This document shows, one piece after another, positions 49,070-58,460 of a stretch of 64,000 bases of DNA (position 1 is its first letter; the number at the start of each line of letters is the position of its first letter). The notes beneath the pieces are model-generated. The model saw only the letters and a program-made list of their open reading frames with translations. It made no database searches and had not been told where the DNA came from. The DNA comes from Spirosoma radiotolerans (GTDB taxonomy: Bacteria; Bacteroidota; Bacteroidia; Cytophagales; Spirosomataceae): assembly GCF_000974425.1 (NCBI RefSeq), contig NZ_CP010429.1, positions 2,728,001 to 2,792,000 on the forward strand, in the 5' to 3' direction. The position numbers and the translations under genes were made by a program.

Positions 49070-52000
49070 TTAAAACCCGATGTTCAATCCAACCTGATAC
49101 GACTTTGTATTCGGCAACGTGCTGTGGTCTACTCCCCGGTCAAAGGACGAGTTAGACGAACCGGAACTGATTTCAGGATCATAGCCGGTATACTTCGTGA
49201 AAGTCAGAAGATTGCGGCCGGTAAACACTAACTGGCATTTGTTGACATACGGTATTTTGACAACTTTGGCGACATCGAAAGCGAGCGAAATATTGCGTAG
49301 CCGAACAAACGAAGCATCTTCCAGGAAGAAATCTTTGGTAGCGTTGTTGCCCGCCCCCCGTAAGCTGCCCCACAGGTTATAATATGCGCTGGACCAGTAA
49401 GCGGGGAATGCTCCGGTTTTGCCATCAATGGTCACCTGCTTGCTGAAATCGCCACTGATGCCATCGCGGTACATCCACTCTTTTGTCTGGTTGTATAAGT
49501 GACTGCCATACACCCAGTCAAACTGGAAATTAAACGTCAGGAAGTCTTTAAACGTAAAGCCGTTGATGAATGACGCGTTAAACTTCGGGTTTGGGTTCGC
49601 TAACGGATAGGTTTCATCCGTGAACTGAATCTGGTAGGTTGATTTATCCACGACACGCCCATCGACGATGGTGTAGTTGCCACGGTTGGCCTCCGTTATA
49701 TACGGTGTTTTGCCATCCTGCCGCAAATAGTCCAGACTCGTCAGGGCCTTATACCCATAAAGTTGTCCAATTGGCTGTCCGGGCGTTAACACCAGGGCTG
49801 TACTACCTGCGTTCGATAATAAAATAATGTCGGCTCCTCCTGAGATTGCATCAATTTTTGAGAGCTGGTGCCCAAAGTTCGTCGTGAAATCCCACTTCAG
49901 ATTTTTGGTGCTGTAAACGGGCAACGTCAACGAGAACTGAACCCCATTCGACGACATATTGATGGCGTTGGTCAACTGGCCGGTTGACCCAAGCGATGGG
50001 GGTACGCTGACCGTATAAATTACGTTTTCACTCTTGCGTTTCCAGTACGTAAACGACCCGGAAACCGAGTTCAACCACGTACGATTCGAATTTCCACCAA
50101 TAGTGAAGTCAGTACCAACCTCAAATTCTTTGGACACCTCCACCTGCAAGTTTGGATTGTTGCTGGTGGTTGGGATTGAATACGCTAAGCCTGACCCCAG
50201 ATTCTGCTGGTTTAAAACAGGATACCGGTCGAACGCACCGGGCTGGATCCCCGCTTCGCCGTAGGCTGCCCGCAGTTTGAAGTAGGGTAGGGCATTAGAC
50301 AGGCTACTGTTCTTGAAGAAAGTTAGGGGCGCAATATGTCCATCGAAGTGTGGGAAGGTGAACGGCGTCGAACCCGCGCCGAACGCAGACGACCAGTCGG
50401 TCCGGAAACCGGCAGTAATACCGCCATAGTCACCAAAATCAACTTTCTGGTTAACTAAATAGCCATACGTAACAAACGGGCGAACATAATCGAGGGCTAC
50501 GGCTTGCGATGATGTCGAGGAGATATTGAACGGAGGAGCCAGGCCCACCCCTAAGCCATACGTATCGTATTCGGTGTATTTGTTCTTCCGGTAATCGAAC
50601 GAGATTTGCGTACTGGTCTGTATAGGAAGTTTGATATGAAAGTCATCCTGAAAGTCAGTCCGTATATAAGCCGTCGCCAGAAAATTCTGGAACGTTGTGT
50701 TATACTGCCAGTTGTCTATTTCGCCATTGTTATTCGGCGCAAAGTTGTTTCCCGTGTAGGGATTGAATGTGGTAGAGAACGTTTCGTAGAAGTTGGAGTT
50801 TACGTTCTGTGACTGGTTATAGTACGTCCACCTGGCATTTTCGTTCCGGTAATTGATGCCGTATTTGGCATCCAGTTCCACAAATTTGTTGACCTTATAA
50901 TTCGCATTGAAATTCTGAATTACGTCGACCTTGTTATCCAAACCGTCGGTGTACTGCAGATTGTAATACGGGTTACTGGCGTTAACGCTCAAAAAGTCAG
51001 CATACTGGATACGGGGGTATGTACCGTCGGGCAGCTTTGCCGTTAGGTCAAAGAAAGGAGACGTGTTTAGAAAACCATAGACAGAGCCAATATTTCCTAA
51101 CGAATTGCCTTGTCCATAATAGAACCCGCCAGCGGCTCCTAAGCCTGGCTTTAGGGTGTTTTTCGTATATACGAGTTGAGTCGTAGACCGAATGGTAAAC
51201 CCTTTAAATAGTTCGGTACCGAAGTTGGCTGACAGGTTGCTCCGATCGATATACCCGTTTTTCAAAATCGGCGTCACGTTATGGTTATTGGCAACCGATA
51301 TGTTAAAATCACTTTTTTCAGAAGCTCCGGAGATGTTGACGGCATTGTTGACCGTCGTACCGGTCTGGAATACTTGCTTAAAATGATCGTAGTATTTCAG
51401 ATTACCACTATACGGCTTATTGGCATCGTTCCGGATATCCTGGATGGCATAGCGTGTGGCACCACCATACTGGTAGGATATACCTGAAATTGACCCAACA
51501 TCATTAATGGAGAGTATATTTCCCTTGCTGTCAACAATGTTGTTGTTGGCATCGGTCAGATAAGGATGCAACTCTGCTTTGTGGACATTTCCGGTATTCA
51601 GAAATTGATTGGACGAATAACTCGTAGAGAAATTAACGGCTATACTGCCTTTTTTACCCTTTTTTGTAAATACCTGAATAACGCCATTGGCGCCCTGAGC
51701 ACCGTAGATAGAGGCAGAAGCGGCCCCCTGTACAACTTCAATTCTGTCTACATTGCTTAGGTCAAGGGAGTTGATGTCCGTTGCGGCCACCTGTACACCA
51801 TCTACCATGATGAGGGGTTTGGTGCCGCCCTGTACCGTGTTGATGCCGCGAAGCAGGATGTTTACGGGATCGCCGGGGTTACCACTGACGGATGAGATCT
51901 GAGCACCCGGTATTTTGCCAATCAAGGCCTGGTCGATGGAGGCTGTAGGGGTTTGAGGCAGGTTTTTACCCGAAACGCTCTCGACCGAAATCCCTAGTTT

Positions 52001-52357
52001 CGCTTTGCTGGTAGCCACCCCGCTCCCCGTTACGACGACCTCAGTCAATAAACGTGAATCGGAAACCATGCTAACGTTGACCTCCGACTGGTTCCCGATA
52101 GGAATTTCCTGCGTGGCGACGCCCACAAAACTAAATACTAATACGGTTCCTTTCGTTGACGGAACGGAGATGTCAAAAATACCACCCGCATCGGTGCTGG
52201 TGCCTTTCGTTGTTCCTTTTATAACCACGGAAACGCCCGGCAAGGGCGACCCATCCTCAGCGGATGTAACTTTTCCAATAATCCGCCGATCCTGCGCCCA
52301 GGCAGTCATGCTGAGTGCGCATATGAACAGCATGCTCAGGCATATAAATTTTCTCAT
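49070..52357 (-). CDS. SusC/RagA-family TonB-linked outer-membrane transporter
   Basis: 1095 residues with signal peptide (L-S-M-L-F-I-C-A-L-S-M-T-A-W-A). The carboxypeptidase-D-like domain (I-I-G-K-V-T-S-A-E-D-G-S-P-L-P-G-V-S-V) lies at about 25-100, followed by the TonB box region T-E-V-V-V-T-G and the plug with L-I-M-V-D-G-V-Q and I-E-V-V-Q-G-A-A-S-A-S-I-Y-G. The barrel fills the rest and ends in S-Y-Q-V-G-L-N-I-G-F. It imports the ligand captured by SusD. No glycoside hydrolase, sensor or anti-sigma factor lies beside the pair. Confidence 0.95.
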   Translation of the reverse strand: MRKFICLSMLFICALSMTAWAQDRRIIGKVTSAEDGSPLPGVSVVIKGTTKGTSTDAGGIFDISVPSTKGTVLVFSFVGVATQEIPIGNQSEVNVSMVSDSRLLTEVVVTGSGVATSKAKLGISVESVSGKNLPQTPTASIDQALIGKIPGAQISSVSGNPGDPVNILLRGINTVQGGTKPLIMVDGVQVAATDINSLDLSNVDRIEVVQGAASASIYGAQGANGVIQVFTKKGKKGSIAVNFSTSYSSNQFLNTGNVHKAELHPYLTDANNNIVDSKGNILSINDVGSISGISYQYGGATRYAIQDIRNDANKPYSGNLKYYDHFKQVFQTGTTVNNAVNISGASEKSDFNISVANNHNVTPILKNGYIDRSNLSANFGTELFKGFTIRSTTQLVYTKNTLKPGLGAAGGFYYGQGNSLGNIGSVYGFLNTSPFFDLTAKLPDGTYPRIQYADFLSVNASNPYYNLQYTDGLDNKVDVIQNFNANYKVNKFVELDAKYGINYRNENARWTYYNQSQNVNSNFYETFSTTFNPYTGNNFAPNNNGEIDNWQYNTTFQNFLATAYIRTDFQDDFHIKLPIQTSTQISFDYRKNKYTEYDTYGLGVGLAPPFNISSTSSQAVALDYVRPFVTYGYLVNQKVDFGDYGGITAGFRTDWSSAFGAGSTPFTFPHFDGHIAPLTFFKNSSLSNALPYFKLRAAYGEAGIQPGAFDRYPVLNQQNLGSGLAYSIPTTSNNPNLQVEVSKEFEVGTDFTIGGNSNRTWLNSVSGSFTYWKRKSENVIYTVSVPPSLGSTGQLTNAINMSSNGVQFSLTLPVYSTKNLKWDFTTNFGHQLSKIDAISGGADIILLSNAGSTALVLTPGQPIGQLYGYKALTSLDYLRQDGKTPYITEANRGNYTIVDGRVVDKSTYQIQFTDETYPLANPNPKFNASFINGFTFKDFLTFNFQFDWVYGSHLYNQTKEWMYRDGISGDFSKQVTIDGKTGAFPAYWSSAYYNLWGSLRGAGNNATKDFFLEDASFVRLRNISLAFDVAKVVKIPYVNKCQLVFTGRNLLTFTKYTGYDPEISSGSSNSSFDRGVDHSTLPNTKSYQVGLNIGF

Positions 52358-52950
52358 AAGGATGTGTTTGTTAGGTTTGAAGTAATGCGAATTCTATAAA
52401 TCTACGCAATGATAAAATAATAAAAAATAATTTGGGTATAGTCGTAATACCGAATGCTTATTCTGAGATTATTTATGATAGCAGGATAATATTCTGGAAC
52501 AAAAAATTTATATTTTATTTCGGCTCTTTTTATTAACCTTTTTTTAATTAGAATTTAAAATTATGTAGCAGGTGAGTATATTTCAGAATAATAAGTTAAG
52601 AATTGAGTAGTATTGAATGAGTAATATTACTGGTCATTTCGTTGCTAGTAATATATATAGTTCGATAGATGTACTTGTTGCGCCGAACAATAAATTTTTT
52701 TCTATTTTTTTCTGAATTCAGAACTATTGAGGTTAAAAACATAGATATCGCCATATAAATGCGAGGTACATGTCATAATAGACTTTCTAATAAATTGATG
52801 AATTAGTAAGGGTGGTAATCGGAGAATATACCGTAGAAAACGGACCTCACGAGCGGGTAGTCCAGGCGATTTGGCGGTTATTGACCTAAGCTCAAGCCTA
52901 GAAAGTAGCGTGATACCGGGATTTTGTAGAGACGCTTCCCTGACGTTACT
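52358..52950. other. 593-base AT-rich space upstream of SusC
   Basis: No gene is supported here. About 52380-52830 is strikingly AT-rich compared with its surroundings. On the minus strand TATCATTG at 52407-52414 keeps five of the six fixed bases of the -7 consensus and would give a leader of about 43 bases to susC. A perfect 12-base palindrome (AGTAATATTACT) lies at 52620-52631. The space presumably holds the promoter and control sites of the susCD operon. Confidence 0.45.
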
Positions 52951-54207
52951 TCAGAAAACTTCGCCGAGGTTAAAAAACAATCCTTTGGACCCGTCGAAGC
53001 CGAACCCATAATCGATGGATAGATTGGTGCGAGACACCTTGTTCATTTTTATTCGTAGGCCGGTCCCGATGGCGGGAACGACTTTTTCAAATTTTCCGCT
53101 GGTTTGTTCCGTAACGGTCTGAGCATTGGCAAAAACAACTCCGCCCAACAACCGGTCGGCCGTGAGGTGAAACCGATATTCGGTTTCAGCATACAGCAGG
53201 TTTTTTCCCCGAAACCGTCCCTGAATGAACCCCCGCCCTACATTGCCGGTATTGTCCCAGCCCGTGCTGGGTAAGTCTAAAAACGGTGGATCGCCACTTA
53301 ACGTGAGCGCATTATAGGACCAGAAGGCCAAAATATTATCGGATTTACCTGGTAAGTGGACGTACTTGCGGGCTTCAATCAAAGCAGATTGATAAGTATT
53401 ATCACTCCCCAATGCGCTTATGTTAGCGCGAAAAGCAGCGTTCACGTATAAGCCACCGGAAGGATTAATTGCGTTTTTCCGGTTATCATACACGACTTGG
53501 ACGATTGGACCCGATGAGACAGATCGACCTTCGATGCCATTCGAATACCGCGAAATGCGGGTTACTTCCCGTCGGCTGTTGTAGCTATCGATGTTCCAGT
53601 GAAGGTCCAGGTGGTACCCCAGGCCACCATACAAATTAGGCGCTATCCGGCGTAATAAACTTTGGTAAAACCGGAAGTAGGCATAATCCATATTGATAAC
53701 CCGGTCGGTGGAGGTATACATGCCCAGCCCATACGTTGCCTGTGGATAATGCATGAGTCGCCAGTCGTTTGTCCACAAATAGCGGTTGTCCGGACTCCAG
53801 ATCGAGGAGTTGGTGTTGAAAATAATCTGGTTGTTCTGGGTGTAGGAAAGTTGCCCGGTTATGGACGACATATTGGCATTGGCCATCCGGAAAGGGGTAT
53901 TTACCAGGACTGCAGCCAGGGCGCGGGTTTGCAGTGTATAGCCAATCTGGGGGATCACCAGAACGAACCGTTTACCCTCCTGTAAAGACGATGAGTCATG
54001 TGGGGTGATGGGCAGCCTTGGAAACCAGCGGCTTACCAGATCGGCAATATCCTGCTGACGAGGTGTTTGCCTGATTACAGGTTTATCCGTCAGTATAGCC
54101 GTTGTGTCAGTCAACAGCCTGTTAGCCGCCAGACCATTTATGGCCAATACACTTACCAGCAGGAAACTCACATACAAGCGGGAAATGAGTTTCATACATG
54201 AAGCCAT
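52951..54207 (-). CDS. Omp85/BamA-superfamily outer-membrane beta-barrel protein
   Basis: 418 residues. A signal peptide (V-S-F-L-L-V-S-V-L-A-I-N-G-L-A-A) is followed by a short region without POTRA domains and a barrel of the bacterial-surface-antigen type. V-V-Y-D-N-R-K-N-A-I-N-P-S-G-G-L-Y is the typical D-x-R-x-x-x-x-P-x-x-G motif, and G-R-F-R-G-K-N-L-L-Y-A-E-T-E-Y-R-F is the hallmark of strand 12-13. It ends in F-N-L-G-E-V-F with a terminal Phe. Without POTRA domains it resembles patatin-associated or small Omp85 proteins. A second ATG at 54193-54195 (Met5) is an equally good start. Confidence 0.85.
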   Translation of the reverse strand: MASCMKLISRLYVSFLLVSVLAINGLAANRLLTDTTAILTDKPVIRQTPRQQDIADLVSRWFPRLPITPHDSSSLQEGKRFVLVIPQIGYTLQTRALAAVLVNTPFRMANANMSSITGQLSYTQNNQIIFNTNSSIWSPDNRYLWTNDWRLMHYPQATYGLGMYTSTDRVINMDYAYFRFYQSLLRRIAPNLYGGLGYHLDLHWNIDSYNSRREVTRISRYSNGIEGRSVSSGPIVQVVYDNRKNAINPSGGLYVNAAFRANISALGSDNTYQSALIEARKYVHLPGKSDNILAFWSYNALTLSGDPPFLDLPSTGWDNTGNVGRGFIQGRFRGKNLLYAETEYRFHLTADRLLGGVVFANAQTVTEQTSGKFEKVVPAIGTGLRIKMNKVSRTNLSIDYGFGFDGSKGLFFNLGEVF

Positions 54208-54372
54208 AAATGACGCATAAATCGGAATATCAACCAGGTAAACGATCGTTTGCGGTTTACTCAGTAAGCAAACGTAATAAATAACTTGACGTTGTAAGAC
54301 GCGCTTTTAGGCCAAAGCAATTAACTCAAAACTACTTCTAAGGGTAAACCGAGAGTCAACGAGCTTGTTTGC

Positions 54373-55119
54373 TTATAATTTATTATAAAAAGAGAATACG
54401 GCCAATAGCCCCACTCTGGATTTAAGGTCGGGCTTCTCCATTTTCAGAAAGGCCTCCATTTGCTCTTTTTTGTCGGCCATTAATTCTAAAATGGCCTTTT
54501 TACCTGGTGAAAACTTGGTCGCCTGTTTGTCCCGGGCAACATACCAATCCTGTTTTTTCATCAGTTCATCATCCTTGGTACCTGTGTTTAAAGCAACGTT
54601 GTAATTGGCCCGGCGGATGTAGACAGAGGGGTGTAACAGCAGATCAAGTTTACCCATTGCCAACTGCTCAAAAAAACCAGTGAGTGCCTGAGCGTCTCCC
54701 TGGTATTCATGGACATTTATATAACGACTAACCGTACCGAATAAATTATTCACATCCACATACCGGACCGCTGTCGCTTTTACCGCTTTGATATTCTTTT
54801 CTCCCGCCCGAATCTCAACTTCGTTGGCCGATAAATCCAGACGAACCGGCACACCCGCCAGCGAGTCGGCGGTTAGCGAGACACCTAGTTTATTGTAAAA
54901 TTTTACGTTACCTGCCTGCCAGGTGGTATCGAGGTAAGGACTGCCAATTAATTGTCCGGCTTGCCCTTTGATGGAAAACAGGGTAGGGTTATTCGATATA
55001 TTGAGGTTTGTGAAATTGATGCGGTCGCGCGTGGTTTGCGTCATGTACTCCGTTTGGGCCTGCGAGAAGGCAAGGCTCGATACGACACTACTACAGACGA
55101 GAAGGAAGAGAAAACGCAT
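54373..55119 (-). CDS. secreted protein of unknown function
   Basis: 248 residues with signal peptide (L-F-L-L-V-C-S-S-V-V-S-S-L-A-F-S). The mature protein has I-N-F-T-N-L-N-I-S-N-N-P-T-L-F-S-I-K-G and L-L-L-H-P-S-V-Y-I-R-R-A-N-Y, and a lysine-rich helix near the C-terminus (K-K-A-I-L-E-L-M-A-D-K-K-E-Q-M-E). The family is not recognised. It is transcribed away from the amidohydrolase gene, in the same direction as the Omp85-like gene 165 bases away. Confidence 0.65.
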   Translation of the reverse strand: MRFLFLLVCSSVVSSLAFSQAQTEYMTQTTRDRINFTNLNISNNPTLFSIKGQAGQLIGSPYLDTTWQAGNVKFYNKLGVSLTADSLAGVPVRLDLSANEVEIRAGEKNIKAVKATAVRYVDVNNLFGTVSRYINVHEYQGDAQALTGFFEQLAMGKLDLLLHPSVYIRRANYNVALNTGTKDDELMKKQDWYVARDKQATKFSPGKKAILELMADKKEQMEAFLKMEKPDLKSRVGLLAVFSFYNKL

Positions 55120-55243
55120 AGAGAAGGGTCAAGGATTTCGTTCACGAAATTGGATAAATTTCGGTCTAAAAATAACCAATTTGATTGATTTGTTAATGCA
55201 AAATATTCTTTGGGCAAAAGGCCGTATGGCACATTATATTCCG

Positions 55244-55251
55244 TATTTTTG
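55244..55251 (+). promoter_or_regulatory. candidate -7 box of the amidohydrolase operon
   Basis: TATTTTTG matches TAnnTTTG exactly. Transcript start near 55258, about 31 bases before the ATG at 55289. No good -33 element. Confidence 0.45.
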
Positions 55252-55288
55252 AGGCTTAATCCCAATCATCAACCAATCCATCAAGTTC

Positions 55289-58200
55289 ATGACAAAACAT
55301 TTCCTGACAGCGCTGTTGGCGGCTGGTCTGGCTTATTCCTCTGTGGCTCAGACTACGTTTCCGCGAAATGGTGTGTATGATGAGCGTCCGGGGCTATATG
55401 CCTTCACCAATGCTACCATCATTGTCGACCCACAAACGACACTTCAAAACGCAACATTGCTCATTCGGGATGGGCGCATTGAAGCGGTTGGCACAGCCGT
55501 TAGCGTACCAGCCGGAACCGTCGTAACAGACTTAAAAGGCAAACGTATTTACCCTGGTCTGGTCGATATTGATTCCGATTATGGTATGCCCGAACTTACA
55601 CGTGGGGCAGGTGGCGGCCGGGGCGGGGTTCCTCAGTATGAGTCGAACAAGAAAGGAGCGTACTACTGGAACCAAGCCATACAGCCCGAAAACGATGCCA
55701 GCGTCTTGTTCAAAGCCGATACCAAAAAAGCGGATGAACTGCGGAAGTTAGGATTTGGGGCGGTGTTAACGCACCCACACGATGGCATTGCGCGGGGCAC
55801 GGGAGCCCTCGTGGTCCTGGCTGATGATCGTGAAAATACGCTGGTGCTTAAACCGAATGCTACCGCGCATTATTCTTTCAGCAAAGGCAGTTCGGGGCAG
55901 CAGTACCCAAACTCGATGATGGGCATTGTGGCGTTACTGCGTCAGGCCTTGTACGATGCCGACTGGTATAAACGCGCAGGGCATAAAGAACAGGCTAACA
56001 TGTCGCTCGAAGCCCTGAGCCGGAACCAGAGCTTACCCGCCATTTTTGAAGCCAATGACAAACTGGGTATCCTGCGGGCCGATAAAATCGGGGATGAGTT
56101 TGGCGTTCAGTATATTATCCGTAGCTCGGGGGACGAATACCAGCGGCTCGACGAAGTAAAAGCGACGGGTGCTTCACTGATTATTCCTTTGAATTACCCA
56201 CAACCGTACGACGTTGAAGATGCCTGGGATGCTGACAACGTATCGCTGGCCGAACTGAAGCATTGGGAGATGGCGCCCCTGAATGCCGGTCGGGTGGCCG
56301 GTGCCAATATTCCGTTTGCGCTAACCACGGCAGGCCTGAAAAATAAAGCCGATTTTTGGGCCAATGTGCGGAAAGCCATCGAAAATGGGCTTACTGAACA
56401 GAAAGCCCTTGAAGCGCTAACGACGGTTCCGGCCCGGCTGATTCGTGCCGATGACCAAGTTGGGAGCCTGAAAAAAGGCCATGTCGCTAACTTCATCATT
56501 ACATCCGGCAATCTGTTTAGCGCCGATAATGTCATTTATGAAAACTGGATGCGGGGCAAACAGTACATCGTCAATAATAAAGATGCGGCTGATCTGCGCG
56601 GTATCTGGAATTTGACCGTGGGCTCGCAAACGAACCTGAAACTGAACATCACTGGTAAAGCGGACAAACCCGAATACCAGATTATCGCGGATACCCTGAA
56701 ACTGACCCCCAAAGTAGCCTTGTCGGGCGACCTTATCTCGATTCAGGTTCAACAGGATAAAAAGAAGCCGGGTACAACTCGGCTCACGGGCTATCGTACG
56801 TCGCCAACTACGATAAAAGGAGATGGACAAACACCGGATGGTAAAGCCATAACCTGGTCTGCGGTTCGTGCGGGCGATACCCCCGTTTCCACGTCGGCCG
56901 CGTCCACGTCGGCCGTTTCCACGTCGGTTACATCAGCGACAAATTCGGCGGTTGCGTCGGGAACCGCTGTCGGTACGGTGATTTATCCATTCGTTGGTAT
57001 GGGCAATGCACAGAAGCCGAAAACTGAAACCATGCTGATTCGCAACGCAACCGTCTGGACTAACGAGAAAGATGGGGTTTTAATGAATACAGATGTACTA
57101 GTAACGGGCGGTAAAATCAGTAAGATTGGAAAGAGTCTGCCTGTTTCGGCGGATATCAGGGTGATCGACGGTACGGGCAAACACCTCACCAACGGCATCA
57201 TTGACGAACACTCGCACATTGCCCTGCTGTCAATCAACGAAGGCGGTCAATCGAGTTCGGCGGAGGTTCGGATGTCGGACGTTATCAACCCGGACGATAT
57301 CAACATCTATCGTCAGTTGGCCGGGGGGGTCACTTCCTCGCAGTTGTTACACGGATCGGCCAATGCCATTGGTGGACAGTCGGCCATTGTCAAGTTGAAG
57401 TGGGGTGAGTCGCCGGAGGGCATGCTCATTAAAGGAGCTGATGGCTTCATCAAGTTTGCCCTGGGCGAAAACGTAAAACAAGCCAACTACCCCAACCCGA
57501 ACGTATTGACCCGTTTCCCGCAGTCGCGGATGGGTGTGGAGCAGGTTTTCGTGGATCACTTTACCCGGGCCAAGGAATACACCAAAGGTTGGGCGGCTTA
57601 CAACAAGCTGAGTGCAAAGGAAAAAGCAACGGCAACGGCCCCGCGTCGGGATATTGAACTCGATGCCCTGGCCGAAATTCTGGCTAACAAGCGCTTCATT
57701 ACCTGTCACTCCTATGTGCAGTCGGAGATCAATATGTTGCTGAAGGTAGCCGACTCGCTTGGGTTCAAAGTCAACACCTTTACCCACATTCTGGAAGGCT
57801 ACAAACTGGCCGATAAAATGGCAAAACACGGCGCGGGCGGTTCATCTTTCGCCGACTGGTGGGCGTATAAAATGGAAGTACACGATGCTATTCCCTACAA
57901 TGCGGCCCTGATGCACCGGCAGGGTGTAACGGTATCCATCAACTCCGATGATGCTGAAATGGCCCGTCGCCTAAACCAGGAAGCTGCCAAAACCATCGAG
58001 TACGGCGGCATGACCGAAGAGGATGCCTGGAAAATGGTGACCCTGAATCCGGCAAAACTGCTACATCTGGAGAGTAAGCTCGGAAGTATCCGGGCCGGAA
58101 AAGACGCTGATCTGGTGTTGTGGAATGCGAACCCGCTGGCGATTTATGCCCGCCCTGAATACACGATCATCGACGGAGCCATCTATTTTAGTCTGAAAGA

Positions 58201-58372
58201 TGAAGACCAGAAGCGTGACCTGATGCAGGCCGAACGCGCCCGTCTGATTCAAAAGATGCTCACTGCCAAAGCGGGTGGTGCATCGACAACACGCCCCCAA
58301 CCAAAGCGCGCCCGTATGTGGCATTGCGAAGACATTGAAGGCGTTATGGCCGAGGGACAAGAAGGGAAATAG
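55289..58372 (+). CDS. secreted double amidohydrolase-fold protein, second domain with intact metal site
   Basis: 1027 residues with signal peptide (L-T-A-L-L-A-A-G-L-A-Y-S-S-V-A-Q). The N-terminal half (about 30-450) has the fold's frame (L-I-R-D-G-R-I-E-A-V-G, then Y-P-G-L-V-D-I-D-S-D) but lacks the H-x-H, so it should be inactive. A linker of three 15-base repeats lies at 533-547. The C-terminal half (about 575-1000) has His641-Ser-His643 (D-E-H-S-H), later metal ligands in I-T-C-H-S-Y and F-T-H-I-L-E-G, and Asp887 (I-N-S-D-D-A). This suits a two-metal imidazolonepropionase-like or dipeptidase-like hydrolase. Substrate unknown. A 20-bp inverted repeat and then a shorter paralogue follow. 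Confidence 0.88.
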   Translation: MTKHFLTALLAAGLAYSSVAQTTFPRNGVYDERPGLYAFTNATIIVDPQTTLQNATLLIRDGRIEAVGTAVSVPAGTVVTDLKGKRIYPGLVDIDSDYGMPELTRGAGGGRGGVPQYESNKKGAYYWNQAIQPENDASVLFKADTKKADELRKLGFGAVLTHPHDGIARGTGALVVLADDRENTLVLKPNATAHYSFSKGSSGQQYPNSMMGIVALLRQALYDADWYKRAGHKEQANMSLEALSRNQSLPAIFEANDKLGILRADKIGDEFGVQYIIRSSGDEYQRLDEVKATGASLIIPLNYPQPYDVEDAWDADNVSLAELKHWEMAPLNAGRVAGANIPFALTTAGLKNKADFWANVRKAIENGLTEQKALEALTTVPARLIRADDQVGSLKKGHVANFIITSGNLFSADNVIYENWMRGKQYIVNNKDAADLRGIWNLTVGSQTNLKLNITGKADKPEYQIIADTLKLTPKVALSGDLISIQVQQDKKKPGTTRLTGYRTSPTTIKGDGQTPDGKAITWSAVRAGDTPVSTSAASTSAVSTSVTSATNSAVASGTAVGTVIYPFVGMGNAQKPKTETMLIRNATVWTNEKDGVLMNTDVLVTGGKISKIGKSLPVSADIRVIDGTGKHLTNGIIDEHSHIALLSINEGGQSSSAEVRMSDVINPDDINIYRQLAGGVTSSQLLHGSANAIGGQSAIVKLKWGESPEGMLIKGADGFIKFALGENVKQANYPNPNVLTRFPQSRMGVEQVFVDHFTRAKEYTKGWAAYNKLSAKEKATATAPRRDIELDALAEILANKRFITCHSYVQSEINMLLKVADSLGFKVNTFTHILEGYKLADKMAKHGAGGSSFADWWAYKMEVHDAIPYNAALMHRQGVTVSINSDDAEMARRLNQEAAKTIEYGGMTEEDAWKMVTLNPAKLLHLESKLGSIRAGKDADLVLWNANPLAIYARPEYTIIDGAIYFSLKDEDQKRDLMQAERARLIQKMLTAKAGGASTTRPQPKRARMWHCEDIEGVMAEGQEGK
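56885..56929 (+). repeat. three 15-bp in-frame repeats in the amidohydrolase linker
   Basis: Units GTTTCCACGTCGGCC, GCGTCCACGTCGGCC and GTTTCCACGTCGGTT encode V-S-T-S-A, A-S-T-S-A and V-S-T-S-V. They form a serine/threonine-rich linker between the two domains. Unit number may vary among strains. Confidence 0.8.
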
Positions 58373-58381
58373 GTGTCCGGT

Positions 58382-58451
58382 TTGTGGTTTGTGGTTGGCT
58401 GACGCATAAGTTAAGGGCGCGTCAGCCAACCACAAACCGTAAACCACAAAC
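58382..58451. repeat. GGTTGGCTGACGC inverted repeat, copy 2
   Basis: A perfect 20-bp stem (58386-58405 with 58419-58438, left arm GGTTTGTGGTTGGCTGACGC) around a 13-base loop, extended by GT-rich outer arms. It lies between the two amidohydrolase genes and shares its core and style with the element at 14949. Confidence 0.7.
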
Positions 58452-58460
58452 TGACTAAAC

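Noticed and set aside
23276-54207. Polysaccharide-utilisation locus joining GH65 and the SusCD pair
   Set aside because: They are more than 20 kb apart with many unrelated genes between and no shared regulator in place.
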